NCBI GenBank assembly: GCA_900471485.1
Contig: UCEU01000011.1
Span: forward strand, 212,944 to 276,943
Length of the DNA: 64,000 bases
Direction of reading: 5' to 3'
From: Hyphomicrobiales bacterium
GTDB taxonomy: Bacteria; Pseudomonadota; Alphaproteobacteria; Rhizobiales; Rhizobiaceae
Shown here: in pieces, positions 42,702 to 54,582 of the stretch
Position numbering within the stretch: position 1 is the stretch's first letter
How the letters are laid out: each line of letters starts with the position of its first letter
Notes under the pieces: model-generated
Told to the model about the DNA's origin: nothing
What the model saw: only the letters and a program-made list of their open reading frames with translations
Databases searched by the model: none
Made by a program: the position numbers and the translations under genes

Positions 42702-43499
42702 TTGAAGGTCGCGACCTATAATGTGAACGGCATCAACGGCCGGCTGGACGTCCTGCTGCGTTGGTTGAAGACGGACAAGCCCGATATCGTCTGTCTCCAG
42801 GAACTGAAGGCGGCGGATGATAGGTTTCCAAAAAAGGAGATCGAGCGCGCCGGCTACGGCGCCATCTGGCACGGCCAGAAGTCATGGAACGGCGTCGCCA
42901 TTCTCGCCCGTGAAAGGGAACCGCTGCGCACCCGCAAGGGCCTCCCCGGCGATCCAGATGGTACCGGCAGCCGCTATATCGAAGCGGCGATCGACGGCCT
43001 GCTCATCGGCTGCCTCTATCTGCCGAACGGCAACCCCGCGCCCGGGCCGAAATTCGAGGCAAAGCTCAAATGGTTCCGCCGGCTCAACGCCTATGCCGCC
43101 GATCTGCTTGATCTCGACATTCCCGTTGTTCTGGCGGGAGATTTCAACGTCATGCCCATCGATCTCGACGTCTACAAGCCGGAACGCTGGCATGACGACG
43201 CGCTCTTCCGACCGGAGGTGCGCAAGGCCTATGCGAACCTCATCGCTCAGGGCTGGACGGACGCGATCCGCCACCTGCATCCGCAAGAGCGCATCTACAC
43301 ATTCTGGAAATACTGGCGCAATTCGTTCGAGCGAGACGCCGGCCTGCGCATCGACCATGTGCTCCTCTCGCCCATGGTAGCGCCTTGGCTCAGGAAGGCG
43401 TCCGTCTGCCTGACGCCCAGGGGATGGGAACACACCAGCGACCACGCGCCCGTGATGATCGAACTCGAGCTGCCGGAGCGCTCTCCAAGTGCGTCTTGA
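42702..43499 (+). CDS. xthA: Exodeoxyribonuclease III
   Basis: Base-excision repair AP endonuclease and 3'-5' exonuclease. The 265-residue protein shows the EEP-fold motifs: KVATYNVNGINGR, CLQELKAADDRFP (metal Glu), GDFNVMPIDLD, RIDHVLLSPM and a final SDHAPVMIEL with the catalytic His. TTG start at 42702 follows GGAGGGG with 6-nt spacing and gives the family N-terminus; an upstream ATG near 42636 is alternative. Confidence 0.92.
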   Translation: MKVATYNVNGINGRLDVLLRWLKTDKPDIVCLQELKAADDRFPKKEIERAGYGAIWHGQKSWNGVAILAREREPLRTRKGLPGDPDGTGSRYIEAAIDGLLIGCLYLPNGNPAPGPKFEAKLKWFRRLNAYAADLLDLDIPVVLAGDFNVMPIDLDVYKPERWHDDALFRPEVRKAYANLIAQGWTDAIRHLHPQERIYTFWKYWRNSFERDAGLRIDHVLLSPMVAPWLRKASVCLTPRGWEHTSDHAPVMIELELPERSPSAS

Positions 43500-43517
43500 G
43501 GCGCGGCACGCGCCATG

Positions 43518-43730
43518 TCACCGACCAGTTTTCTTTAGCTCCTCGGGCTTGTGTGCCGCCCGCTTTCCCGATTTGTCGCTCTCGACGATATATTCGGGAT
43601 TATCCTTAGAGGCCTTCACCGCATGTCCCTTGATTCTCGTCGGCGTGGTCTGCTTGCGCACGACCTTGCCCCCCGTCCTGCCCTGACTGGTGTTCCAGGA
43701 AACCTTGTCGCCGTGTTTGAGTTCGTGCAT
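43518..43730 (-). CDS. DUF2945 (hypervirulence-associated Tudor-like) protein
   Basis: The 70-residue protein contains the family sequence KHGDKVSWNTSQGRTGGKVVRKQTTP followed by ASKDNPEYIVESDKSGKRAAHKPEELKK. It is basic and probably binds nucleic acid; function unknown. Convergent with xthA. Confidence 0.85.
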   Translation of the reverse strand: MHELKHGDKVSWNTSQGRTGGKVVRKQTTPTRIKGHAVKASKDNPEYIVESDKSGKRAAHKPEELKKTGR

Positions 43731-43743
43731 CGCGGCTCTCCCG

Positions 43744-43772
43744 AATAAGAAGGAGCCGCGCGTGGCGGCTCC
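43744..43772 (-). terminator. Terminator of the DUF2171 gene
   Basis: GGAGCCGC and GCGGCTCC pair perfectly around GCGTG. On the minus strand TTCTTATT follows, a weak U-tract. It sits just after the DUF2171 stop. Confidence 0.7.
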
Positions 43773-43778
43773 GGTCGT

Positions 43779-44012
43779 TCAGTTCATCGTTGACCACTGG
43801 CTGTGAACGTCGGCGGCGTTTTTCGTCAGATGCACGTGCGCATCAACATGGTCCACCCAATCGAGCGGAATGAGATGGTGCTTGCCGTCGTCGGAATCAC
43901 CCTTGGTGAGCTTGATGCGTGACGATCCGTCCATGTGATCGACGGTGCCGACATGCGTGCCATCGGAAGCAATCACTTCCATATGTTCTTGAACCTGTTG
44001 TGCAGAGATCAT
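43779..44012 (-). CDS. DUF2171 protein
   Basis: The 77-residue protein reads MISAQQVQEHMEVIASDGTHVGTVDHMDG, then IKLTKGD...HHLIPLDWVDHVD, which matches the DUF2171 PRC-barrel-like family. Function unknown. AAGGAGG precedes the ATG at 44012. An EcfG-type general-stress promoter sequence lies upstream, suggesting stress induction. Confidence 0.85.
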   Translation of the reverse strand: MISAQQVQEHMEVIASDGTHVGTVDHMDGSSRIKLTKGDSDDGKHHLIPLDWVDHVDAHVHLTKNAADVHSQWSTMN

Positions 44013-44041
44013 CGTTTCCTCCTTGAAAGATGCCCTTGCCA

Positions 44042-44066
44042 AACATTGCGCGAAGTCGATGGTTCC
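44042..44066 (-). promoter_or_regulatory. Possible EcfG/RpoE2-type general stress promoter
   Basis: On the minus strand GGAAC is followed after 16 bases by TGTT, near-consensus for the alphaproteobacterial general-stress sigma factor (GGAAC-N16/17-CGTT). It ends 30 bp before the DUF2171 ATG. Confidence 0.55.
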
Positions 44067-44090
44067 CGACGAAAAGTCACCGCGAGGTGA

Positions 44091-44540
44091 CTATGCGAAA
44101 GCAATTTCCTTGCCGTGATAGAGCTCGCGAAATTCGGTCGCCCGTTTCTTGTCGGGAACGGTGACGATCACGAACCGCTGGCCTTCCGTCGGCGTGTCCT
44201 GGTGGGCGAGATCGATCATCCAGGCCGTCAACGGCGCGCCTTTCGTTATCTCGACCAGACGCTCCATCGCCGGGTCCTCGTCGTCCTCGACGCCGAAGGC
44301 GAGTTCGTAGACGAAGGTCTGCTGCTGCGGCGATCCGCCCAGCTGTTCGCGTATCCACATCCAGACGCTTTCGAAATCGACGGGAAACGGTGGCAGTTCG
44401 AGGTTCAGCTGAACGACATCGCGCGCGAAGATCACCTCGCCGTCGAAGAAGGCATGCATGCCCAGGAAATACTCGGACATATCCAGATGGTTGGACAGGG
44501 ATTCACGCAGGATTTTCAAATTCGAAGGTGTTTGAAACAT
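44091..44540 (-). CDS. Protein of unknown function, soluble
   Basis: The 149-residue product is acidic and cytosolic, with segments such as ILRESLSNHLDMSEYFLGMHAFFDGEVIFARDVVQLNLELPPFP and FVIVTVPDKKRATEFRELYHGKEIAFA. No family recognised. An AGTCACC/GGTGACT hairpin overlaps its 3' end (44075-44093). It lies in the same direction as the small stress-type genes. Confidence 0.65.
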   Translation of the reverse strand: MFQTPSNLKILRESLSNHLDMSEYFLGMHAFFDGEVIFARDVVQLNLELPPFPVDFESVWMWIREQLGGSPQQQTFVYELAFGVEDDEDPAMERLVEITKGAPLTAWMIDLAHQDTPTEGQRFVIVTVPDKKRATEFRELYHGKEIAFA

Positions 44541-44618
44541 TGGTCCTCCCTTGCGAGACCGAACTATTCAGGGCGCCTCTCTTCTAGCATGAGTCGATGA
44601 CGAGGCGGTGTGGCCGTC

Positions 44619-45224
44619 TTAGAAGCGCGAAGCGACCTGATCGCCGGCGCGCGGACCCTCGCACGTCCGTCTCGGTCCGTCATAAGGCTGATAGCTGTTG
44701 TCTTCGACGCGATAGGACTTGTAGCGCGCCGCGCACCATGAGGCAGTCGCGGCATCGACCGAGGACGGTGCGACGGTCGGCTCGGGCGACGCCGCTTCCG
44801 CGACCGGCTCCGCACGATCGAATGGCGACACGCAGCTGCGCGTCTCGCCGCTGAATGAACGGTAGCTGTTCGTCTGCGGATCGTAGGATCGGTACTGGCC
44901 GGCGCACCAGGTCATGTGGTCGCTGGAAAATGCAGTCGCCTGGGGCGCAGGAGCCGACCTCGTTGCAACTACGTCTCGTGTGGCCTGTCGCGGCGGGACC
45001 GGCGTGTTGAGCGCATAAGTCGAAAGCACCGGCGGCAGCCGTTCGAATGCCTGCGCCGATCGATCGATCTTCACCGGCGTCGCCGTCCAAAGATCGGGGG
45101 CCGAGATGCCGTTAAGTCGCTGCGACGGCGTGTCGGCGATGACGACAGAGGCGACCGCTGCGGCGGCCACACAGGCGCCGATTGCGCTGGCAATACCGAA
45201 TGCGATCGATCCAATGGTCTTCAT
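44619..45224 (-). CDS. Exported protein with two BA14K domains
   Basis: The 201-residue protein has an N-terminal membrane or signal helix (about residues 8-30) and two copies of the BA14K motif: [19 protein letters not shown]...RSC and [19 protein letters not shown]...RTC. BA14K proteins were described in Brucella as immunoreactive lectin-like antigens. Each repeat keeps the W-C-x-x-Y-x-S-Y pattern and a closing cysteine. A Pro/Ala-rich linker separates them. Confidence 0.8.
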   Translation of the reverse strand: MKTIGSIAFGIASAIGACVAAAAVASVVIADTPSQRLNGISAPDLWTATPVKIDRSAQAFERLPPVLSTYALNTPVPPRQATRDVVATRSAPAPQATAFSSDHMTWCAGQYRSYDPQTNSYRSFSGETRSCVSPFDRAEPVAEAASPEPTVAPSSVDAATASWCAARYKSYRVEDNSYQPYDGPRRTCEGPRAGDQVASRF

Positions 45225-45384
45225 GTTGTCCCCGCCAACCTTGCTGAACTCTCCGGCGGTTAAACGCCCGAAGTCGAGAAGGGTTCAATCCGATGCGAAG
45301 GCGTGACGAAACGGAAAGCCGGCTGCGACCGGTTGCCGCTGGAACCGCTGCCACGATCGGACGTTATGGGGCCAGGAGATACTA

Positions 45385-45549
45385 ATGGCACGGCACCTTT
45401 ATCCAAGGCACAGACTACCGACTTCGCGGCCGCGGCGCCTGCTGCCGAACGCCGAGCTCGACGCTCCGGTGAAGGAAATTCTCTACTCTCTTCTGGCAGG
45501 CGTCGCCCTGATGTTCGTGCTCGGGCTTATTCTGTCCCACATCGTATAG
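45385..45549 (+). CDS. 54-residue single-pass membrane protein
   Basis: ATG at 45385 follows AGGAG. The product has a basic N-terminus (ARHLYPRHRLPTSRPRRLLP) and one membrane helix (YSLLAGVALMFVLGLILSHIV). It follows the positive-inside rule, with the N-terminus in the cytosol. Function unknown. Confidence 0.5.
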   Translation: MARHLYPRHRLPTSRPRRLLPNAELDAPVKEILYSLLAGVALMFVLGLILSHIV

Positions 45550-45559
45550 ACCTGCCCAC

Positions 45560-46054
45560 CTAGACGATCGCGACGATCTCCAGCTCCTGTTCTCCCGCGC
45601 TGACGACATCGCCGACCGCCTTGCCCAGCAGCCACCGGGCCACCGGCGAGACGAAGGAGATCGTTCCTTTCTTCGGGTCGGCTTCGTCCTCGCCGACGAT
45701 CCGGTAGGTCTGCACCCGCCCGTCGTCGCGGTTGAAGGTCACCGTGCTGCCGAAGGCGACCACTTCGTTTGTTTCCGGCGGTGCGACCAGCTGCGCGGTG
45801 CGCAGGCGCGCCGTCAGGTATCGCGCGTCGCGCAGCGGACCGGCTGATTGGCGCCGACGCTCGTTGACGTCGTCGATCGCGTTCGCCACCTCGTAAGCCG
45901 CACGCGCCTCCTGCAGCTGATCCTCGAGCGCCTTCATGCCCGCCTCTGTCACCAGGTTGGGATGTGGCGAAATCGGCCGGTCGGGCAACAGCGTCTCCGA
46001 CGCGGTCTCGAAACTCTCTTCCTTGGTGAAGGCTACAGCCAATCTCAGCTCCAT
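45560..46054 (-). CDS. GreA/GreB-family protein
   Basis: The 164-residue protein has a GreA-like N-terminal coiled coil (LVTEAGMKALEDQLQEARAAYEV... about residues 35-75) and a C-terminal FKBP-like domain (about 85-164; VAFGSTVTFNRDDGRVQTYRIVGEDEADPKKGTISFVSPVARWLLGKAVGD). The paired acidic tip residues of GreA are not obvious: the loop reads NAIDDVNERRR. It may cleave backtracked transcripts or act at the RNA polymerase secondary channel. Several rhizobial genomes carry such extra Gre-like factors. Confidence 0.75.
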   Translation of the reverse strand: MELRLAVAFTKEESFETASETLLPDRPISPHPNLVTEAGMKALEDQLQEARAAYEVANAIDDVNERRRQSAGPLRDARYLTARLRTAQLVAPPETNEVVAFGSTVTFNRDDGRVQTYRIVGEDEADPKKGTISFVSPVARWLLGKAVGDVVSAGEQELEIVAIV

Positions 46055-46217
46055 GCGGTTTCGATGCGTTTGCTGCGCATCGTGTTATCCGGCCTTCATA
46101 CACCTGCGGCCGCCGAACCGCCAATCATGCGCGATCGCTTATCCACGCGGTCGCCTCTTCCCGCGCATCCGGCTTTTCGCTATAGCGGTTGCACCCCCAA
46201 GCAGAAGTTCTCCCGCC

Positions 46218-47144
46218 ATGTCCAAGCCTTCGGAATATCACAACCCGCTGCAGGGCATGGCCCTCATGGCCGGCTGCATGATGGTGCTGCCCGCCATGGA
46301 TGCGATCGCCAAGTACATGGCGACCTTCGAGGCCATGTCGCCCGCGCAGGTCACCTTCTATCGCTTTTTCTTCCAGCTCGTCTGCACCGTGCCGGTGCTG
46401 CTGATCATTTTCGGCAAAGGCGCGCTGTCGGCCAAGCGGCCATGGATGAACCTCCTGCGCGGCGCGCTACATGGTGCTGCCTCGCTGCTGTTCTTCGCCG
46501 CCGTCAAATACATGCCGCTCGCCGATGTCTTCGCCATCTATTTCGTCGAGCCCTTCATGCTGGCCGGTCTGTCGGCGCTGTTTCTCGGCGACAAGGTCGG
46601 CTGGCGGCGCTGGGCGGCGATCGTCGTTGGCTTTGGCGGCGCCATGATCGTCATCCAGCCGAGCTACGAGATCTTCGGCGCCAAGGCGCTGCTGCCCGTC
46701 TTCTGCGCCTCCCTATTCTCGCTCTACCTCTTCATGAACCGCGCGATCGGCGAGGCCGACACCCCACTCACCATGCAGACCATGGCCGGCTTCGGCGGAA
46801 CGCTGTTCATGTCGGGCGCCCTCCTCGTCGGCAACGGCCTCGCCATTCCGGATTTCGAGGTGTCGCTGCCGAGCTCGCTTCTCGGCCTCGTCCTGCTCCT
46901 CATTCTCGGCTCGCTGTCCGGCTATGTCCACATGATCGTCGTGCAGGCCTTCCGCATGGCGCCTTTGTCGCTGCTGGCGCCGTTCCAGTATTTCGAGATC
47001 ATATCGGCCACCATTCTCGGCTACGCACTCTTCGGCGACTTCCCGACGCCTTCCAAGTGGCTGGGCATCGCCATCATTGTCGCCTCCGGCCTTTTCATCA
47101 TCTGGCGCGAGCGCGTCCAGGCGCGATCGTTAGAAACGCCGTGA
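46218..47144 (+). CDS. DMT-superfamily transporter (EamA type)
   Basis: The 308-residue protein has about ten membrane helices and two EamA repeats (residues 10-140 and 155-295). Characteristic pieces: PAMDAIAKYMATF, FYRFFFQLVCTVPVLL, YMPLADVFAIYFVEPFMLAGLSALFLGDKVGWRRWAAIVVGF. Substrate unknown; drug/metabolite export likely. The start at 46218 removes an implausible 94-residue extension. Confidence 0.88.
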   Translation: MSKPSEYHNPLQGMALMAGCMMVLPAMDAIAKYMATFEAMSPAQVTFYRFFFQLVCTVPVLLIIFGKGALSAKRPWMNLLRGALHGAASLLFFAAVKYMPLADVFAIYFVEPFMLAGLSALFLGDKVGWRRWAAIVVGFGGAMIVIQPSYEIFGAKALLPVFCASLFSLYLFMNRAIGEADTPLTMQTMAGFGGTLFMSGALLVGNGLAIPDFEVSLPSSLLGLVLLLILGSLSGYVHMIVVQAFRMAPLSLLAPFQYFEIISATILGYALFGDFPTPSKWLGIAIIVASGLFIIWRERVQARSLETP

Positions 47145-47241
47145 TCGGATGAACAGCGCGTTAACTGCACTTGTTGAGGGATCTTCAATTCGCTGGCAGT
47201 AAAAGCGTTTCAGGCCTCATGATGAGGTCTGGAGATAAAAG

Positions 47242-47949
47242 ATGAGCGAATTCCGCCTCGCTTTTCCGGCATGTGTCATTGCCGCAAAGCATCGGCTGGC
47301 CGTGGAAGATATCGGCCTGCTACGCAAGCATACGTTCCCGGATGGAATCCGGACCGCCGACGACGTGGTCACGATGCTCGCGCTCAATAATTCCTGCCCT
47401 GAAAAATGCCCGGAGTGGAATGCTTTCTTCGTGGAGCAACTCGCCGGCTTCATCGTCGATTACAGCTATCCGCAAGGCTCGCTCGACGACGTCAACGCAG
47501 CCTGGCTGATCCGCGTGGTCTCGACAGACGGCGTGATCAACTCGGCGCTTGAGCTCGAGCTGGTTCTGCATGTCATGGAGATGGCTGCCTTCGTGCCGGA
47601 CGAGCTGCGCGCCTTCGCGCTCGATCAGCTTCGGCTGGCGCTTTGCGAAAGCATCGGCGGCTACAAGCTGTCGCGCGCCACCGACCGCGCGGGCATCACC
47701 CGCCAGGATATCGATTTCGTCATGCGCGTGCTGCGCGGTGTCTCCGACGGCGGTGTCATCAGCCTCTCGCGTGTAACCTACGATGTCATGATGCGGCTTG
47801 CGGAGGCGACCGACCCGGCCGCCAATCATCCTCGGTGGGCGCAGATTCTACAGGCCGTGCGGCTGGTCGAATTCGCACATGCCCCGCGCCGGAGCCGCTG
47901 GCTGAGGATCGTCGAGGACACCGCCGAGACAGAACACGCGGTCGCCTGA
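47242..47949 (+). CDS. Protein of unknown function
   Basis: The 235-residue product is soluble and helical with a Cys pair (NNSCPEKCPEW). No family recognised with confidence; it reads like a conserved rhizobial hypothetical. GGAG lies 8 bp before the ATG. Located upstream of pccA in the same direction, 100 bp gap. Confidence 0.7.
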   Translation: MSEFRLAFPACVIAAKHRLAVEDIGLLRKHTFPDGIRTADDVVTMLALNNSCPEKCPEWNAFFVEQLAGFIVDYSYPQGSLDDVNAAWLIRVVSTDGVINSALELELVLHVMEMAAFVPDELRAFALDQLRLALCESIGGYKLSRATDRAGITRQDIDFVMRVLRGVSDGGVISLSRVTYDVMMRLAEATDPAANHPRWAQILQAVRLVEFAHAPRRSRWLRIVEDTAETEHAVA

Positions 47950-48050
47950 TACCCTGGCATTCCGCGGTTTCTCCCGGCGCCGCCTACCCGATTGTTTCCC
48001 CACCCGTTTATGCGTAAAACTTTGATCGCATGTCACGGGTGGGAGTCTCC

Positions 48051-50060
<2,010 letters not shown>

Positions 50061-50153
50061 CCCGAAACGGCACAGGCCGATCGGCCGCCGCGCCGCGCTT
50101 TGTTAACGGCCGCTTGCTAATATGTCCCTGTCCGGCATCGACGGAATAGGCAT

Positions 50154-51419
50154 ATGACAGTCCTGCAATCGACCATCCTGCTGCTATCGATCAATCTCGG
50201 CTTGCTCTGGCTGATGATGCGCATGCCGCTCGGAAGCCGCACCATCCAGATAAGCCGCACCTACCGCTGCGCCCCCGATAAGCTGTGGAGCGCAATGGAT
50301 CCGGTCGGTACCGCCGCGACATGGCATCATGCGGTGATATCGAGCAAGGCTGTCGCCGATCGCAACGGCGTCGTCGAGCAGACCTACAAGCAACTGGACA
50401 AGGACGGCGCCCCGATCCGCCGGCTGTTGGCGCTGGAACCGCTCGCCTCGGTCGCTGCCAATGCCCGCGGTTTCCAGTCCCGCATCATCGAGGACAGCAC
50501 GCTCGACCCATCCTTCTGGTCGGACTACCGCGAGCGCCGCATCATCAGGCCGATGCCCGATGGCGCCGAACTGGAGATCGCCCAGACCGATCGCTATCGC
50601 GGCCTCGCCTTCCTGCTCTTCCGCTACTTCGCTCTCAGGCGTGAACTGAAGTCGTTGGACGGCTGGCTGAAAACCGGCCAGTCGCAGCCGCAAGGCTACT
50701 TCGAGCATCCGCTGGTGCAGGCTGCCCTCGCCGTCTTGTCGACGTTGCTGCTCTGGCCCTTCCTCGGCCTGACGATGCAGGGACTGATGCTCTCCACCTT
50801 CCTGACGCTCGTCATCGCTCTCCACGAGCTCGGTCACATGGCCGCCTATCGTATGTTCGGCCATGCCTCGGTGCGGATGATCTTCGTGCCGCTTCTCGGC
50901 GGCATCGCCATCGGTGGCAGGCCCTATCGCACGCTCTTCGAGGTTGCCACCTGCGCGTTGATGGGCGCTGGCATGTCGGCCTTTCTGATCCCCATCCTGG
51001 TCGTCGCCTACCAGATGACGGAGCACGATCTCTTCCCGGCCGCCGGAAAGTCGGTGCTGATCTTCCTCCTTATCCTCGGCGCCTTCAATCTCCTGAACCT
51101 GTTGCCAATGCATCGCTTTGATGGCGGCCAGGTGCTGCGCCAGATTTTTCGGACGCGCAGGTCGCAGATATTGGCCAGCTTCTTCGTTACCTTCTGCATT
51201 CTGGGCGTCGGTTTCGAGATCGGCCTGCCGGCCCGCTATCTCACTGTCGGCCTGCTCGTCTTCACCATCGTCAGCCTGATCGGCGCCGGTTCCGTCAAGC
51301 CGCGCCGCAAGCTCGATGAGATGAGCGAACCCGAACGCATGATGGTTGCCTTCGGCCTTTATGCGGCGATCGCGCTGCACGGCTATGCCATTATTTTCGC
51401 AACCGAAAAGCTGTTCTGA
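50154..51419 (+). CDS. M50-type membrane metalloprotease with N-terminal SRPBCC-like domain
   Basis: The 421-residue protein has one membrane helix at the N-terminus (residues 4-22), then about 150 residues with a polyketide-cyclase/SRPBCC look (RTYRCAPDKLWSAMDPVGTAATWHHAVIS...). A multi-helix M50 (site-2-protease-like) domain follows, with zinc motif H224-ELG-H228 and the third ligand candidate Asp323 in LLPMHRFDGG. Such enzymes cleave membrane-anchored substrates; the substrate is unknown. The SRPBCC domain assignment is tentative. Confidence 0.8.
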   Translation: MTVLQSTILLLSINLGLLWLMMRMPLGSRTIQISRTYRCAPDKLWSAMDPVGTAATWHHAVISSKAVADRNGVVEQTYKQLDKDGAPIRRLLALEPLASVAANARGFQSRIIEDSTLDPSFWSDYRERRIIRPMPDGAELEIAQTDRYRGLAFLLFRYFALRRELKSLDGWLKTGQSQPQGYFEHPLVQAALAVLSTLLLWPFLGLTMQGLMLSTFLTLVIALHELGHMAAYRMFGHASVRMIFVPLLGGIAIGGRPYRTLFEVATCALMGAGMSAFLIPILVVAYQMTEHDLFPAAGKSVLIFLLILGAFNLLNLLPMHRFDGGQVLRQIFRTRRSQILASFFVTFCILGVGFEIGLPARYLTVGLLVFTIVSLIGAGSVKPRRKLDEMSEPERMMVAFGLYAAIALHGYAIIFATEKLF

Positions 51420-51551
51420 CGCAAATCGTACAGCAAGCGGCGCAAGCGGCCCGCTTGCCCATGAATTTCATCCATCCTATCCGTTTTTCCTTGAGCCCGG
51501 CTTCGCCAGCGTGCAAAAGTCCGCCCGATCAAATCAGCATTGGAGACTAAA

Positions 51552-52675
<1,124 letters not shown>

Positions 52676-52679
<4 letters not shown>

Positions 52680-53140
52680 CCACCGCACTGAACTACACGG
52701 TCGACGCGCGGAGGCTCGATGAGCTCTCCGCCGTCGAGCTGTACGCTATGTTGAAAATGCGCGTCGACGTCTTCGTCGTCGAGCAGAACTGCCCTTATCC
52801 GGAGCTCGACGGCAAGGATGCGGACGCCCTGCATCTGCGCCTCCTGCAGGACGGCGACCTGATCGCCGCAGCCCGCATCTTCGCCCCGGCAGACAAGGAC
52901 GCACCCGCCAAGATCGGCCGGGTCGTCGTCTCGCCTGATCATCGCGGCAAACGCCTCGGCGACGCCGTCATGCGCGAGGCGATTTCCGTCTGCGAAGAGC
53001 GCTATCCGCAAGCCCCGATCTACCTCTCCGCCCAAAGCCACCTCTCCCGCTTCTACGGCAGCTTCGGCTTCGAGACGACCTCCGAGGAATATCTCGAGGA
53101 CGACATCCCACATGTCGACATGGTCAGGGCGGTACGCTGA
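52676..53140 (+). CDS. GNAT acetyltransferase, ElaA family
   Basis: The 154-residue protein has the ElaA pattern: [27 protein letters not shown], then AARIF..., [24 protein letters not shown] with the acetyl-CoA-binding R-G-K-R-L-G loop, and [22 protein letters not shown] start overlaps the adhC stop, so it is translationally coupled. Substrate unknown. Confidence 0.85.
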
Positions 53141-53151
53141 CCTGACGACCC

Positions 53152-53188
53152 AAACCAGCGAACCCCACCTTGCGGATTCGCTGGTTTT
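53152..53188 (+). terminator. Intrinsic terminator after adhC-elaA
   Basis: AAACCAGCGAA and TTCGCTGGTTT pair around a 14-base loop, followed by TTTTC. Same AACCAGCG stem motif recurs at 53964-53999. Confidence 0.75.
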
Positions 53189-53362
53189 CACAACGCCGGT
53201 TTGTTAGATTCGCATCCGACGTCCGACCCTGCCCAACAGGGCTCAGGGAGCGCCAGGACACACCCACCACGCAATGCGGCACGACTTTGAAATGGCCGGC
53301 GGCTTTTTCACAAATCGGTCCTGATTTGGGAGCCATCGGCAGCTGAGGAGGAGAAGCTGAGC

Positions 53363-53941
53363 ATGGCATATCAGGTATCGATCCATCCCGCGCTCGATGG
53401 CGGGATCAAGAAAGGCCAGGCGAATTTCGGTGGCGGCACGCTCGTCTGCGCCTGCGCCAGCCGCCCGGTCAAGGTGGCGGTCAAGGGCACGGTCGCCCAC
53501 AACCATGCCTGCGGCTGCACCAAGTGCTGGAAGCCCAAGGGGGCCGCCTTCTCCGTGGTCGCGGTCGCCTCGACCGACAACGTCACCGTTCTCGAAAATG
53601 GCGACAAGCTCGCGGTCGTCGACAGGGACGCGCTGATCCAACGCCACGCCTGCAAGGAGTGCGGCGTCCACATGTACGGCCCCGTCGAGCGCGATCACGC
53701 CTTCAAGGGACTGTCCTTCGTCCACCCCGAACGCTTCCAGGAACCCGGCTGGCCCGAACCGACCTTCGCCGCCTTCGTCTCCTCGATCATCGAGAGCGGC
53801 ACGCCACCCTCCGCGATGTCAGGCATTCGCAGCCGCCTCGGCGAACTCGGCCTTGCGCCCTACGACTGCCTGAACCCGACGCTCATGGATGTGCTGGCGA
53901 CCTTCGCCGCGAAGAAGGCCGGCACGCTGAAGGAAGCATGA
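53363..53941 (+). CDS. gfa: S-(hydroxymethyl)glutathione synthase (glutathione-dependent formaldehyde-activating enzyme)
   Basis: Accelerates formation of S-hydroxymethylglutathione. The 192-residue protein has the GFA zinc-binding cysteines: [28 protein letters not shown] and [20 protein letters not shown] precedes the ATG. Between adhC and fghA, all needed for the pathway. Confidence 0.93.
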   Translation: MAYQVSIHPALDGGIKKGQANFGGGTLVCACASRPVKVAVKGTVAHNHACGCTKCWKPKGAAFSVVAVASTDNVTVLENGDKLAVVDRDALIQRHACKECGVHMYGPVERDHAFKGLSFVHPERFQEPGWPEPTFAAFVSSIIESGTPPSAMSGIRSRLGELGLAPYDCLNPTLMDVLATFAAKKAGTLKEA

Positions 53942-53963
53942 GGATCGAGCGCAGCATCGGTAA

Positions 53964-53999
53964 AACCAGCGGTGTCACCGACCAATGACGTCGCTGGTT
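53964..53999. repeat. Inverted repeat AACCAGCG / CGCTGGTT
   Basis: Arms 53964-53971 and 53992-53999 enclose a 20-base loop, 22 bp after the gfa stop. The arms match those at 53152-53188 almost exactly but the spacing is longer, and no long T-run follows. Confidence 0.5.
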
Positions 54000-54113
54000 C
54001 CCCTCGCAAATGGTTGAAATATTTGGTACCAAGCCCCGCGCTCTCTTGTCGCTGCCACGTAGCGCACCGGGAGCGATTGTACGAGCGCAACGACAGGACA
54101 CCGACAAACACCC

Positions 54114-54581
54114 ATGCACCATATCTACGTTGACGCAGACGCCTGCCCGGTCAAGCCCGAGGTCCTCAAGGTCGCCGAACGCCTCGGCATCGAGGTGACC
54201 TTCGTCGCCAATTCCGGCTTGCGCCCCTCGCGCGATCCGATGGTGCACAACGTCATCGTCTCCAACGCCTTCGACGCCGCCGACAACTGGATCGCCGAAC
54301 ATGCCGGCCCGGGCGACGTGGTCGTCACCGCCGATGTGCCGCTCGCCGTGCGCTGCGTCGCGACGGGCGCGTTCGTCACCGGCCCCACCGGTCGCGTCTT
54401 CGACGACACCAATATCGGCATGGCCTCAGCCATGCGCGATCTCGGCGCGCATCTGCGCGAAACAGGCGAAAGCAAGGGCTACAACGCCGCCTTCGGCCCG
54501 AAGGACCGCTCCCGCTTCCTCGAAACGTTCGATCGGCTGTGCCGCCGTGCCAAGGCCGTCACCCCACCACCAGGAGAATAG
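54114..54581 (+). CDS. UPF0178 (YaiI/YqxD) family protein
   Basis: The 155-residue protein matches the family: IYVDADACPVKPEVLKVAERL, FVANSGLRP, VVVTADVPLAVRCVATGAFVTGPTGRVFDDTNIGMA and the acidic PIN-like residues. Members have a PIN-like fold and may act on nucleic acids; function is unproven. Ends 1 bp before fghA. Confidence 0.9.
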   Translation: MHHIYVDADACPVKPEVLKVAERLGIEVTFVANSGLRPSRDPMVHNVIVSNAFDAADNWIAEHAGPGDVVVTADVPLAVRCVATGAFVTGPTGRVFDDTNIGMASAMRDLGAHLRETGESKGYNAAFGPKDRSRFLETFDRLCRRAKAVTPPPGE

Positions 54582-54582
54582 A

